Source of the DNA: Kitasatospora atroaurantiaca
Lineage (GTDB): Bacteria > Actinomycetota > Actinomycetes > Streptomycetales > Streptomycetaceae
Direction: 5' to 3'
Length of the DNA: 64,000 nucleotides
NCBI RefSeq assembly: GCF_007828955.1
Contig: NZ_VIVR01000001.1
Span: forward strand, 4,030,001-4,094,000
Part shown: piece after piece, positions 46,523 through 55,209 of the stretch
Numbering within the stretch: position 1 is the first letter of the stretch
How the letters are laid out: the number at the start of each line of letters is the position of its first letter
Position numbers and translations under genes: made by a program
Notes under the pieces: generated by a model
The model's input: only the letters and a program-made list of their open reading frames with translations
Database searches by the model: none
Told to the model about the DNA's origin: nothing

Positions 46523-48475
46523 TCAGCCCTCCCGGCCTCTCTCACCCCGCCGACCCCGCAGGCCGAAGATCCGCCCCAGCAGCGAGGAGCGCTTCCCCGC
46601 CCGCGAAGCCTCGCCGGCGGCCCGCGCCCGCCCGACCATCTCCGTGCTGATCCGCTCGCCCTCCTCGTCGGGCTCGGCGTGGTCCCGGTCGATCGCCGCG
46701 AGCAGCTCCGAGGCCAGTCCGAGAGCCGCCTCGTCCGTCCACGGGCAGGCCAGCATCAGCGAGCAGAGCGAGCTCAGGATGGTGACCTCGCGGGACCGGT
46801 ACGCCTGCGCGCCCGCCAGCAGCCGCTCGCCCACCAGGTGCCCGACGTCCTCGCGGACCGCCGGATCGACCCAGGCCGCCGTGACCAGCGCGAACCCGGC
46901 CGCCTCGGAGACCCAGTCCTCGGAGCCGAACAGCAGGTCGACCAGCACCTCGCGCCGCGCGGAGCCGGCCCACGGCTGGTCGGTGCGGTGGTGCAGGATG
47001 CCGAGGCAGGCGAAGGCCTGGACGCTCCGGACCCACAGCTCGGGTCGCCGCTCCAGCAGCCATCGCCCCTGTTCGTCCTCGCGCGGCAGCGGCGGGTGGG
47101 CCAGTACTCCCACCAGGTCGTCGAGGCCCAGACCCGCCAGCCGGACGGCACGGTCGTACGCGGCCGGGATGCACGGCCAGACCACCTCGGCCGTCTCCCG
47201 GATGAGCTCCGCAGCCGCCAGCGAGGGCGCCGACACGGCCGGGTGGGGGTGGAAGCCCTCGTAACGCCAGATCCGGGTGCCGACCTCGCGCAGCGGCACG
47301 CGCGGGTCCGGCTCGGCGGGGCTGTGGTAGACGATCTCGGAGTTGGGGAAGCCGTGGCGGAGGGCGAGCAGCGAGCTCGGCGGTTCCAGCGTCGAGGCGG
47401 CGAAGTGGATCTCGTGGTCCCGGCCGGACTTCGGGCTCGCCAGCATCTGGTGCAGCGCGTGCACCGACGCCTCCTGCGCGGCGTGGACCTGGTCGAGCCA
47501 GGGCCGGCCGTCGCTGAACCTGGCCAGCAGCTGGGCGGCGTACTCGTGCTCGGGGTGCTCGCGCAGGTGGTCCGCCAGGGCGAGCAGCTGGGCCGTTCCG
47601 CCGTCGATCTGGTGGCGGAGCCCCAGCAGCGCGGGCGCGGCCTTCGGATGGTCCGGCTCGGTGGCCAGGACCCGCTCCAGCCAGGGCAGCCCCTCGGCGG
47701 GGCGGCCGGTGGCCGCGTACAACTCGGCGACGTCGACGTGCAGATAGGCGTCGGACGGGTCGCGTTCCAGCTCGTCCTGCCACACGGCCAGGGCCTCGTC
47801 GCTGCGCCCGGCGGCACGCAGGGCGTTGCCGAGCATCACGGCGGCGATGTGCCCGGGCGTGATCCCGTACGCCTCCCGGGCCAGCCGGACGGCCCGGCCG
47901 GTGTCGCCGAGCCGCCGGGCGAGCCCGGAGGCCATGGCCAGCAGCAGCGGCTGTTCCGGGTGCCGGGTGACCATGGCCCGGATGAAGGCGTCGAAGGGCA
48001 GCAGCGCCTCGCGCAGCGCTTGCGGCAGCGGCTCGGGCAGGCCGCCGGCCGCGCGGGCGACGGCCTCGGCGGCGGCCCGCGGGGAGACCAGCTCGGGCAG
48101 GTCGCCCCGGGTGAGCCAGGCCGCGTGCGCCCACGGGCGGTCGGGTTCCGCCCTGATCGCGGCCGCGATCAGCCCTACGGCCTCCTCCCACTGCCCGGCG
48201 GCGGCCTGCAGGTGCGCCCGGCAGACGACCTCGCCGATGAACGGGCGCTCCAACGGGAAGAGCTCCAGGGCGGCTTCGGTCCCACCCGCGCGAACGGCGA
48301 GTTCGGCCAGCGCCTCGTGGACCTCGGGCAGTTGGGGATCGGTCGCCATCGCGAAGGCCAGGTGGGTCGCGGCGTGCCGGAGGTCCCCGCTGTCGGCGGC
48401 CAGCCGGGCGACGGCCACCTCGCCCTCGGCCTCCAGCCGTTCGTCCCCGCAGCCGGTCGTGTTCGGATCGTGCAT
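46523..48475 (-). CDS. Large TPR-repeat protein
   Basis: The 650-residue protein has tandem tetratricopeptide-like helical pairs in its first half (for example WEEAVGLIAAAIRAEPDRPWA, AVMLGNALRAAGRSDEALAVW, LYAATGRPAEGLPWLERVLATEPDHPKA, each in part). The second half (about 330-620) is helical with conserved Trp and looks like HEAT-type repeats. It lacks a signal peptide or catalytic motif, so a scaffold role is likely. A basic C-terminal tail (GRIFGLRGRRGERGREG) ends it. Confidence 0.75.
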   Translation of the reverse strand: MHDPNTTGCGDERLEAEGEVAVARLAADSGDLRHAATHLAFAMATDPQLPEVHEALAELAVRAGGTEAALELFPLERPFIGEVVCRAHLQAAAGQWEEAVGLIAAAIRAEPDRPWAHAAWLTRGDLPELVSPRAAAEAVARAAGGLPEPLPQALREALLPFDAFIRAMVTRHPEQPLLLAMASGLARRLGDTGRAVRLAREAYGITPGHIAAVMLGNALRAAGRSDEALAVWQDELERDPSDAYLHVDVAELYAATGRPAEGLPWLERVLATEPDHPKAAPALLGLRHQIDGGTAQLLALADHLREHPEHEYAAQLLARFSDGRPWLDQVHAAQEASVHALHQMLASPKSGRDHEIHFAASTLEPPSSLLALRHGFPNSEIVYHSPAEPDPRVPLREVGTRIWRYEGFHPHPAVSAPSLAAAELIRETAEVVWPCIPAAYDRAVRLAGLGLDDLVGVLAHPPLPREDEQGRWLLERRPELWVRSVQAFACLGILHHRTDQPWAGSARREVLVDLLFGSEDWVSEAAGFALVTAAWVDPAVREDVGHLVGERLLAGAQAYRSREVTILSSLCSLMLACPWTDEAALGLASELLAAIDRDHAEPDEEGERISTEMVGRARAAGEASRAGKRSSLLGRIFGLRGRRGERGREG

Positions 48476-48542
48476 CCCGTCCCCCTGTTGCCCTTCGGTC
48501 GGTACCGATCAGGCACGCTACCGACCGCGCGACGGGGGACGC

Positions 48543-48574
48543 CCGGGAGGGGTGGCCTGCGCCTCCCCTCCCGG
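48543..48574 (-). terminator. Hairpin terminator after the secreted lipoprotein gene
   Basis: Ten-bp arms CCGGGAGGGG and CCCCTCCCGG lie about 9 nt after the lipoprotein stop. Confidence 0.7.
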
Positions 48575-48582
48575 ACGGTGGG

Positions 48583-49491
48583 TCAGGAGACGCGCAGGGT
48601 CAGGGCGGCGGTGTGCAGGGTGCCGCCGGTGCGGAACTGCAGGAAGAGCCGCCAGTCACCGGACTTGGGCAGTTCGGCGTGGAACGGCAGGGTCGGGCCG
48701 CCCCCGTCGCCGGTGGCCGCGGTCTCGGGGTGCAGGTGCGCGAAGGACAGGTCGCCCGCGTGGAAGGCGGTCAGGTGGGCGTACGTCTCCAGGTACGGCT
48801 GCAGGTCGGTGACCGGCTTGCCGTCCTTGGCGATGCCGACCTTCAGCTCGCCCGCCTTCCCCGCCACCGGGCTGCCCTCGACCGTGACGGTGTAGCCGTC
48901 GGCCGTGGTGCTGCCGGCGGCGGCCGGGAGGGGAGCGTCCGTGGCGGCGCCGGGGACGGTGACGGTACGGCTCAGGACCAGTCCGGTGCCCCGGCCGGGC
49001 CCGCTGTCCGGCGTGAAGGACGCGTACAGCCGCCAGCTGCCCGGCTGCAGCGCGTCGAGCGGGGCCGTCCAGGTGCCGTCGGCGGCCATCGTCGGGTGCA
49101 GGTGCTGGAAGCCGGTCAGGTCCGAGCGGACGGCGTAGAAGTGCATCTGCTTGGTCTGGTCGACGGCGAAGGCGGTCACCGGCCTGCCGTCCGGCCCGGT
49201 GACACTGAACCGGTACTCGGCCGCCGCGCCCGCCGGGAGGGTGGTCGCTGCCGCGTCCAGGCGGTAGCCGCCCAGCTCGGCGGCGAGGCCGTCGGTCGCG
49301 GCCTTCATGGCGGCCATGTCGTGGCCGCCGGCGCCGGCCGACGTGCCGGTGCTCGGTGAGGAAGCGGCCGATCCGTGGGACATGCCGGGCATGCTGCTGT
49401 GGTCGGTCGAGGAGCCGCAGGCGGCCAGCGTCAGCGTGAGTGCGGCAGCGGCGGCAACGGCGGTCAGGGTACGGCGGGTTGACGAGTGCAC
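48583..49491 (-). CDS. Secreted Met/His-containing lipoprotein, possible metal-handling role
   Basis: The 302-residue protein has a lipoprotein signal (lipobox LAAC), then a Met/His-rich segment (SSMPGMSHGSA, GHDMAAMKAA) and two beta-sandwich-like domains with FQHLHPTMAADG and FAHLHPETAATG. The HLHP motifs and Met/His clusters suggest copper or other soft-metal binding on the cell surface; this is inference. GTG 49491 follows GGAGAG at good spacing. The next gene upstream is a His-rich secreted protein. Confidence 0.75.
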   Translation of the reverse strand: MHSSTRRTLTAVAAAAALTLTLAACGSSTDHSSMPGMSHGSAASSPSTGTSAGAGGHDMAAMKAATDGLAAELGGYRLDAAATTLPAGAAAEYRFSVTGPDGRPVTAFAVDQTKQMHFYAVRSDLTGFQHLHPTMAADGTWTAPLDALQPGSWRLYASFTPDSGPGRGTGLVLSRTVTVPGAATDAPLPAAAGSTTADGYTVTVEGSPVAGKAGELKVGIAKDGKPVTDLQPYLETYAHLTAFHAGDLSFAHLHPETAATGDGGGPTLPFHAELPKSGDWRLFLQFRTGGTLHTAALTLRVS

Positions 49492-49591
49492 GGAGATCTC
49501 TCCAGGTGGGTGCGGCCGCCGTGGTGGCGGCGCGTGGGTGAGCGGGGCCGCGGCACCCGGACTCCTGTGGGGGAGCCCGGGGCGGGCCCTG

Positions 49592-50011
49592 TCACGTCCG
49601 CGACACGCACACCTGGAGCAGCAGCGCACGCCCGGCGGGCGGCGCGCGGGAGCCGTCGGCCGTACCGGCCGGAGACCTGACGGCTGCCGGGGTCGGGAGC
49701 GGCGGCTCGAGAGCGGCCAGTACGCCCGGCCCGGCGAGCGGCACGCCGCCACGGGCCTGGGTGGACACGCAGGTCACCGAGCCCTGGGCGGGGTGGTGGG
49801 CCGCCGCTGCGGCGTGCTCCGCGGGTGCCTGCTCCTCGGCCACGGAGTGCTCGGCCATCGGGTGCTCAGCCGTTCCGGCAGCCCGCACCATTCCGGCCAT
49901 CGCCTCGTGGCACCCGGCAGCCGCCGACGGGCTGCCGTGCATCAGGAACAGTCCGGCCAGCACGGCGCACAGCACGACCAGCCGGGCCGCTGCCCCACCG
50001 CCCATCCTCAT
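49592..50011 (-). CDS. DUF6153-like secreted His-rich protein
   Basis: The 139-residue protein starts with a membrane helix or signal (LVVLCAVLAGLFLMHGSPSA) and has a His/Glu/Met-rich middle (HEAMAGMVRAAGTAEHPMAEH) shown here in part, two cysteines, and a Pro-rich end with LLLQVCVSRT. This pattern is that of the actinobacterial DUF6153 family, often near copper genes. ATG 50011 has GGGGCAGG upstream. Co-transcription with the downstream lipoprotein gene (101 nt gap) is likely. Confidence 0.65.
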   Translation of the reverse strand: MRMGGGAAARLVVLCAVLAGLFLMHGSPSAAAGCHEAMAGMVRAAGTAEHPMAEHSVAEEQAPAEHAAAAAHHPAQGSVTCVSTQARGGVPLAGPGVLAALEPPLPTPAAVRSPAGTADGSRAPPAGRALLLQVCVSRT

Positions 50012-50050
50012 GTACGCCTGCCCCTGTCCGTCCGGCTGTCGCCCCCGACC

Positions 50051-50067
50051 ATACCCCCTACCCGTAT
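50051..50067. promoter_or_regulatory. Candidate metal-regulator box ATAC-9-GTAT
   Basis: ATACCCCCTACCCGTAT lies 40 bp upstream of the DUF6153-like gene. The ATAC/GTAT ends and C-rich centre resemble CsoR-type copper operators, though the centre is not symmetric. Assignment is tentative. Confidence 0.35.
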
Positions 50068-50086
50068 TTCCAGGGCGGGGACACGC

Positions 50087-50129
50087 ACGAGGAGCGGCCC
50101 GGAAGCCGTGCTCCCGGGCCGCTCCTCGT
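50087..50129 (-). terminator. Perfect 16-bp hairpin terminator
   Basis: Arms ACGAGGAGCGGCCCGG and CCGGGCCGCTCCTCGT with an 11-nt loop lie 13 nt after the lipoprotein stop at 50143. Confidence 0.8.
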
Positions 50130-50142
50130 TGGAGGCTCCGCG

Positions 50143-50712
50143 TCAGGAGTGGTAGATCTCCTTGATCGCGGTGATCTTGCCGGAGGCGTCCACGGTGACG
50201 TCGTAGTTGCCGTACGAGGAGCAGACGAGGTTGGCCTTCTGCGCGTGGTTCAGGCAGTCGCCGATGTGCTGCGAGAGCTCGGTGAGCGAGACCGTCTTCG
50301 CGCTGCCCGAGGCGGGGGACAGCTGCGCCTTGACGGTGGACGCGAAGTGGTACGCCTTTGCGGCGCCGGTGGCCTCGTACTCGACGTCGTTCACGCCGCA
50401 CCTGGGCTTGGTGTCCTTGGCGGACAGGGTGTCACCGCTCGGCTGCTTGACCGGAGAGATGATCTTGTGCCCGGCGGGCAGCTTCGGAGCGTCGCAGGAC
50501 GGGTCCGCGCCGTCGCTCGCCGTCGGCTCGGCCGAGGACCCGTCCGGCGCCGGGTCCGTGGCCTCGGCCTTGCCGGAGTCGGTGACGGACGGCCGGGCCG
50601 CGGCAGTCGTGTTCGTGGGCGCGGCGTCCGACGAGCCGTCAGGCTCGCAGGCGGCGAGACCGAACATGGCCGCCGAGATGACAACGGCGGTGAGCAGACT
50701 GCGAGATGACAT
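50143..50712 (-). CDS. Secreted lipoprotein of unknown function
   Basis: The 189-residue protein has a lipoprotein signal (lipobox FGLAAC), a long Ser/Thr/Ala/Pro linker (about 25-70), and a C-terminal domain with four cysteines (PSCDAPKL, KPRCGVND, GDCLNHA, LVCSSYG), probably two disulfides, and a YDVTVDASGKITAIKEI end. The pattern resembles cell-surface domains found in many actinobacterial lipoproteins. It stands between two hairpin terminators and is transcribed alone. Confidence 0.75.
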   Translation of the reverse strand: MSSRSLLTAVVISAAMFGLAACEPDGSSDAAPTNTTAAARPSVTDSGKAEATDPAPDGSSAEPTASDGADPSCDAPKLPAGHKIISPVKQPSGDTLSAKDTKPRCGVNDVEYEATGAAKAYHFASTVKAQLSPASGSAKTVSLTELSQHIGDCLNHAQKANLVCSSYGNYDVTVDASGKITAIKEIYHS

Positions 50713-50798
50713 CGCGGTGGTTCCCCCTACTGATACGTGACCGATCATTGCTGACTGACGATCGGACAGGCTATCGACAATCGCCGACACCCTGTGCG

Positions 50799-50830
50799 CG
50801 GGGCCCGCCGAACATCCTCGGCGGGCCCCG
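50799..50830 (-). terminator. Hairpin terminator of the LLM gene
   Basis: Thirteen-bp perfect arms CGGGGCCCGCCGA and TCGGCGGGCCCCG with a 6-nt loop lie 23 nt after the stop. Confidence 0.8.
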
Positions 50831-50852
50831 TCCGTGCGTTCAGCAGCACCGG

Positions 50853-51740
50853 TCAACCCAGCTGGGCCAGGCCCTCGGTGGCGATGCGCTCGAAGACCGC
50901 GAAGTCGTTCTCGAAGATCGAGTCCGGAACGGGCCAGTGGATGACGAGCTCCGTGATGCCGAGCTCCCGGTACGTCCCCGCCCAGTCGACGAAGGCGTCC
51001 AGCGAGGCCAGCGGCTTCTCTGCGGTCGAGCCCTGCAGGAGCACCTTCTCCAGCTCGGCCACGTCCCGGCCCTGCGCCTCGCACGCGGTCCTGAGCTTGG
51101 CCAGCTGCGCCTCGATCACGGCGGGAGCCTGCTCCACCGGCACGTCGGCCGGGCCGCGCGGATCGCCGTACGTGACCCAGCCCTGCCCGTACTCGGCGGC
51201 CAGCCTCAGCCCGCGCGGGCCGGTGGCGGCGACGTAGAAGGGCACCCGCGGCCTCTGCACGCACCCGGGGATGTTCCGCGCCTCGACGGCCGAGTAGTAG
51301 CGGCCCTCCTCGGTGGTGGCGTCCTGGGTCAGCAGCTTGTCCAGCAGCGGCAGGAACTCGCCGAAGCGGTCCGCCCGCTCCTTCGGCGACCACGCCTCCT
51401 GCCCCATCGCCGTCGCGTCGAACCCGACCCCGCCGGCCCCGATCCCGACCGTCAGCCGCCCGCCCGAGATCTCGTCGACCGAGACCAGCTCCTTGGCCAG
51501 CGTGACCGGGTGCCTGAAGTTGGGCGAGGTGACGAGCGTCCCCAGCCGGATCCGCTCGGTCGCCGTCGCGGCGGCCGTCAGCGTGGGGATCGCCCCGAAC
51601 CACGGCTCGTCCCGGAACGACCGCCACGACAGGTGGTCATAGGTGTACGCGGCATGGAACCCGAGTTCTTCGGCCCGCCGCCAGATCTTCTGACCCTCGC
51701 CCCACCGGTGGATGGGGAGGATCACGGTACTCAGACGCAT
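50853..51740 (-). CDS. LLM-class F420-dependent oxidoreductase
   Basis: The 295-residue protein is a luciferase-like TIM-barrel enzyme. It has the early AYTYDHLSW segment, RIRLGTLVTSPNFRHPVTLAKEL and the cofactor-region ISGGRLTVGIGAGGVGFDA, each given in part. These enzymes use F420 or flavin in hydride transfer; the substrate is unknown. ATG 51740 begins the fold (MRLSTVILPIHRWG). Bases 51525-51725, its N-terminal coding part, are duplicated exactly at 54991-55191. Confidence 0.9.
   Translation of the reverse strand: MRLSTVILPIHRWGEGQKIWRRAEELGFHAAYTYDHLSWRSFRDEPWFGAIPTLTAAATATERIRLGTLVTSPNFRHPVTLAKELVSVDEISGGRLTVGIGAGGVGFDATAMGQEAWSPKERADRFGEFLPLLDKLLTQDATTEEGRYYSAVEARNIPGCVQRPRVPFYVAATGPRGLRLAAEYGQGWVTYGDPRGPADVPVEQAPAVIEAQLAKLRTACEAQGRDVAELEKVLLQGSTAEKPLASLDAFVDWAGTYRELGITELVIHWPVPDSIFENDFAVFERIATEGLAQLG
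51525..51725. repeat. 201-bp direct repeat, copy 1 (inside the intact LLM gene)
   Basis: By eye this segment is identical base for base to 54991-55191; homology stops sharply at both ends. It covers about the first 67 codons of the LLM gene apart from the first few. Confidence 0.9.
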
Positions 51741-51920
51741 ACCTGAGACCCTACGGTGCCCGGAGAAGTCGACCGGGTACCAGCCGTCGAGCGGCGGGTT
51801 CCGAACCGTTGGGCACGAGGTCGAGGCACGGGGGAAACCGGTTGTCGGTGCTCGCACGGCTTCTTGTAGCCTGATGCCGCCATAGGGGCGATTGTCAGAC
51901 TTTTAAGATCTGGGGGACCG

Positions 51921-54692
51921 GTGTACCACCGCCGTCTCGTTGCGACCGCTGTGGCTCTCGCCGCCGGGTTCGCCTTCCTGCCGGGCCAGGCGCACGCCGC
52001 CGACCCGGCCCCGAACGCCGTACCGAACGCCGTACCGAACGCCGTGCCGGCTCCCGCCCAGAGCGGGTGGGAACTGCCCGGCGCCAAGACGTTCACCAGC
52101 CCGGCGAGCAACTCGTACCGGGTGCAGGGCCAGGCCGCGGTTGCCGCCCGGTCCGCCGCCGTGCCGTCCACCGGCCGGACCGTCTACGTCCTCACCCGCT
52201 CCACCTGCACCACGGACACCGGGACGGGCACCCAGGCGGCGCCGTTCTGCAGCCTGCAGCGCGGCGTGGACGCGGCCGTCCCCGGCGACACCGTCCGGGT
52301 CGACGGGAAGGACGAGGGGGTCAGCCCGCCCAGCGACATGGAGGCCGTGGTCGTCCACACCTCCGGCCTGACCCTCACCGGCGGGACCAACACCCCGCAG
52401 ATCATTTCGTTCAACAACGCGGCCGGAAAGCCCGCCCTGACCCTGGACGGGGTCAGCGATGTGACGATCAGTCACCTCACCTTCGGCGGGGGCAACGCAC
52501 CGGGCCTGCTCGTCAAGGGCTCCAGCCGGATCACCCTCGACTCCGACCGCCTCGACGGGTCCGGCGGCAACGCCCTGACCATCGACGGCACGTCCAACGC
52601 GATCACCGTGACCAGGTCGCACGCCTCGATGTTCTACCCGGTCGCCGGCAGCGCGACGATCTCGGTGGCCGCCGGGGCGAAGGACATCACCCTGGCCGGC
52701 AACCTGGTCAAGGGCGCCACCACGGACAACTCCCAGACGACGTACCAGGCGACCGGCGGCATCGCCGCCACCGGAGTGCAGGGCCTGAACGTCACCGGCA
52801 ACACCGTTCAGCGCGGCTGCCTCCCCGGCATCGCCGTGGACGGCACCTCGACCGCCGTGTCGATCCAGAACAACCTGCTGGTCGAGACGGCCGCCGTGGC
52901 CGGCTGCGACTCCGGCCAGCCCGCTGTGACGGTCTCGGCCGAGTCCGCCCTCGGGACCACCACCGACTACAACGACTTCTACGCCGAGTCCGCCACCGGC
53001 GCCGGGCCCTACCGCTGGGCCGGCACCGCGTACCCGACCGTTGCCGCCTTCCAGGCCGCGCAGACCCAGGGCGCGCACGACACCGTCGAGACGGTCGCGC
53101 CGCAGCAGGTCAACAGCGGTTCGGACTGGGGCGTCGCCTATGCCCTGCAGACCGGCTCCGCCGCGATCGGCACCGCCAACCAGTCCGCGCCCGGCGCCCT
53201 GACCACCGACTACTTCGGACACGGCCCGATGGCCGACCGGGGCGCGGTCAAGTTCCAGAGCAACAACCCCGGCTTCGCGATGGCGCTGACCGCGAAGAAC
53301 ACCAGCGCGTTCGGCGTCTCACTGGCCCTGGACGTGACCACCCTGCCGGTCGCCCAGGACATCTACCTCCAGTGGGGCGACGGCACCGTCGACGTCCTCA
53401 ACTTCTACGGCGACAAGCCGGTGAAGACGACGGCGGGCCACATCTACAAGAAGCTCGGCGACTACACGATCACCGTCACCGACTACGAGAAGACCGGCAA
53501 CACCATCCGCAACACGGTGAAGGTCTCCACCCTCGGCTCGCAGTACACCGCGTACGGCCCGAAGCGGCTGCTGGACAGCCGGGACGGCACGGGTCTCGCG
53601 GCCGTCGGCAGGGTCCCGGCGTACGGGACGGTCAAGCTCAAGGTCGGCGGTGCGGGCGGCATCCCGGCGAACGCGACCGCCGCGGTGCTGAACCTGACCG
53701 TGACCGGCCCGGCCGCCGACGGCTACATCACGGCTTACCCGGACGGTGGCCCGCGGCCGACCACCTCGAACGTCAACTACCGGGCCAAGCAGACCGTGCC
53801 GAACCTGGTGATGGTGCCGATCGGCGACAACGGCTACGTCGACCTGTACAACGGCAGCCGGGACACCACCGACCTGGTCGCCGACATCACCGGCTACTTC
53901 ACCCCGACGGCCGCGGCCGGCTTCGCCCCCGTCGGCCCGAGCCGGCTGGTCGACACCCGGAACGGCACCGGTGCCCCGCGTGGCCAGGTTCCCGGGCGCG
54001 GCTCCATCCCGGCACAGATCGCCGGCGCCGCCCCCGGCCTGCCGGGCGGCAGCATCTCCGCGGTCGCGCTGAACGTCACCGTCACCAACCCGCGCGGGGA
54101 CGGCTACCTGACCGTCTACCCGAGCGGGCAGACCATGCCCACCGCGTCCAACTTGAACTTCACCGTCGGGCAGACCATCGCCAACTCGGTCGTCGTCCCG
54201 GTGGGCGCGGACGGCAAGATCCGGCTGTTCAACGGCGCCTGGGCCGGAGCCGACGTGGTCATCGACGTGGTCGGCTACTACAGCGCCTACGAGACGGGCG
54301 CGTTCATGCCGGTCGACCCGAAGCGGCTGCTCGACACCCGCGACCCGGCGACCTGGGGCGGCGGCCCGCTGAAGGGCCGTTACTACGCCTACCTGCCGAT
54401 GACCACGCGCACCGACATCCCGGCGTTCGTCTTCAACGCCACTGTCACCAACACAGGCGCCGATGGCTACTTGTCCGCGGCCTCCGACCCGAACACCGTC
54501 GCCGACTACAAGAGCGGGTACCCGTATCCGGTGTACGCGCCGAACACCTCGTCGCTGAACTGGCGGCGCGGCACCACCGTGCCGAACCTGGTGCAGGTCA
54601 CGCCGGGCCGGGGCGTCATCGACTTCTTCAACCAGAGCGACGGCGACATCGACCTGATCGTCGACATCTTCGGCTACTACCAGAACGACTGA
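51921..54692 (+). CDS. Large secreted beta-helix/PKD/repeat-domain protein
   Basis: The 923-residue protein has a Sec signal (cleavage near GQAHA), a spacer NAVPNAVPNAVP, a right-handed parallel beta-helix (about 85-430, with LTLDGVSDVTISHLTFGG, ITLDSDRLDGSGGNALTI), a PKD-like domain (about 450-535: LQWGDGTVDVLNF, HIYKKLGDYTITV), and three C-terminal repeats of about 125 residues with RLLDSRDGTG, RLVDTRNGTG, RLLDTRDP and endings GYF/GYY. Such proteins are cell-surface or extracellular; the helix may bind or cleave polysaccharide. GTG 51921 follows GGGGGA. No anchor motif was seen. Confidence 0.8.
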   Translation: MYHRRLVATAVALAAGFAFLPGQAHAADPAPNAVPNAVPNAVPAPAQSGWELPGAKTFTSPASNSYRVQGQAAVAARSAAVPSTGRTVYVLTRSTCTTDTGTGTQAAPFCSLQRGVDAAVPGDTVRVDGKDEGVSPPSDMEAVVVHTSGLTLTGGTNTPQIISFNNAAGKPALTLDGVSDVTISHLTFGGGNAPGLLVKGSSRITLDSDRLDGSGGNALTIDGTSNAITVTRSHASMFYPVAGSATISVAAGAKDITLAGNLVKGATTDNSQTTYQATGGIAATGVQGLNVTGNTVQRGCLPGIAVDGTSTAVSIQNNLLVETAAVAGCDSGQPAVTVSAESALGTTTDYNDFYAESATGAGPYRWAGTAYPTVAAFQAAQTQGAHDTVETVAPQQVNSGSDWGVAYALQTGSAAIGTANQSAPGALTTDYFGHGPMADRGAVKFQSNNPGFAMALTAKNTSAFGVSLALDVTTLPVAQDIYLQWGDGTVDVLNFYGDKPVKTTAGHIYKKLGDYTITVTDYEKTGNTIRNTVKVSTLGSQYTAYGPKRLLDSRDGTGLAAVGRVPAYGTVKLKVGGAGGIPANATAAVLNLTVTGPAADGYITAYPDGGPRPTTSNVNYRAKQTVPNLVMVPIGDNGYVDLYNGSRDTTDLVADITGYFTPTAAAGFAPVGPSRLVDTRNGTGAPRGQVPGRGSIPAQIAGAAPGLPGGSISAVALNVTVTNPRGDGYLTVYPSGQTMPTASNLNFTVGQTIANSVVVPVGADGKIRLFNGAWAGADVVIDVVGYYSAYETGAFMPVDPKRLLDTRDPATWGGGPLKGRYYAYLPMTTRTDIPAFVFNATVTNTGADGYLSAASDPNTVADYKSGYPYPVYAPNTSSLNWRRGTTVPNLVQVTPGRGVIDFFNQSDGDIDLIVDIFGYYQND
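52011..52046 (+). repeat. Three tandem 12-bp repeats
   Basis: CCGAACGCCGTA is repeated three times (last base differs), encoding the NAVP spacer after the signal peptide. Copy number is likely to vary by replication slippage without breaking the frame. Confidence 0.9.
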
Positions 54693-54746
54693 CGTCAACT
54701 CAGTCCGAATTCCGGTCAGTGACTGACGCGGACAGGGGATGACGCG

Positions 54747-54787
54747 GAGAGGTGCCTTGCTTCCGGCCTGGAAGCTGGGCACCTCTC
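54747..54787 (+). terminator. Bipartite hairpin terminator of the large secreted protein gene
   Basis: Outer arms GAGAGGTGCC and GGCACCTCTC enclose an inner stem GCTTCC/GGAAGC. Confidence 0.8.
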
Positions 54788-54791
54788 TCGC

Positions 54792-54968
54792 ATCGGCCTC
54801 CGGCACACCGTCTCCAACGCCTTCCACACCTGCTACTGACAGCGCGGCGACACCACCCTGGCTCGGCGGATCACGCTGGGCGACGTGTCCGGCGGGAGGC
54901 TGACGCCCGGCATCGGGGCTGACGGGGTCGGGGTTCGACGCGACGGGCCGTTCGCGCGGGTCGGACCG
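54792..54968 (+). pseudogene. Remnant of an LLM oxidoreductase, plus strand
   Basis: In one frame the DNA reads IGLRHTVSNAFHTCY, an in-frame TGA (54837-54839), then TTLARRITLGDVSGGRL and TPGIGADGVG before another stop. It matches the middle of LLM-class enzymes (the ISGGRLTVGIGAGGVG region), but it lies in the opposite orientation to the intact gene and is too short and broken to work. Confidence 0.65.
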
Positions 54969-55191
54969 TGATGGGTGAACGAGGCTTGACCGAGGTGACG
55001 AGCGTCCCCAGCCGGATCCGCTCGGTCGCCGTCGCGGCGGCCGTCAGCGTGGGGATCGCCCCGAACCACGGCTCGTCCCGGAACGACCGCCACGACAGGT
55101 GGTCATAGGTGTACGCGGCATGGAACCCGAGTTCTTCGGCCCGCCGCCAGATCTTCTGACCCTCGCCCCACCGGTGGATGGGGAGGATCAC
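54968..55191 (-). pseudogene. Truncated duplicate of the LLM oxidoreductase 5' region
   Basis: Bases 54991-55191 repeat the N-terminal coding part of the intact LLM gene exactly, from ILPIHRWGEG to RIRLGTLVTS. The true start codon and the rest of the gene are missing; after 54991 the sequence changes to SVKPRSPITV-like residues shared with a third relic at 61.3 kb. It cannot encode a full enzyme. Confidence 0.85.
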
Positions 55192-55209
55192 AGAACTGCC
55201 GTGCTGTGC

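Noticed and set aside
46199..48895. 898-codon plus-strand frame opposite the TPR gene
   Set aside because: It is low-complexity Arg/Pro/Gly-rich shadow; the minus-strand TPR protein has helical repeat patterns and a sensible start.
51525..55191. 201-bp repeats as ends of an insertion sequence or transposon
   Set aside because: They are internal coding sequence in direct orientation, have no terminal inverted repeats, and no transposase lies between them.
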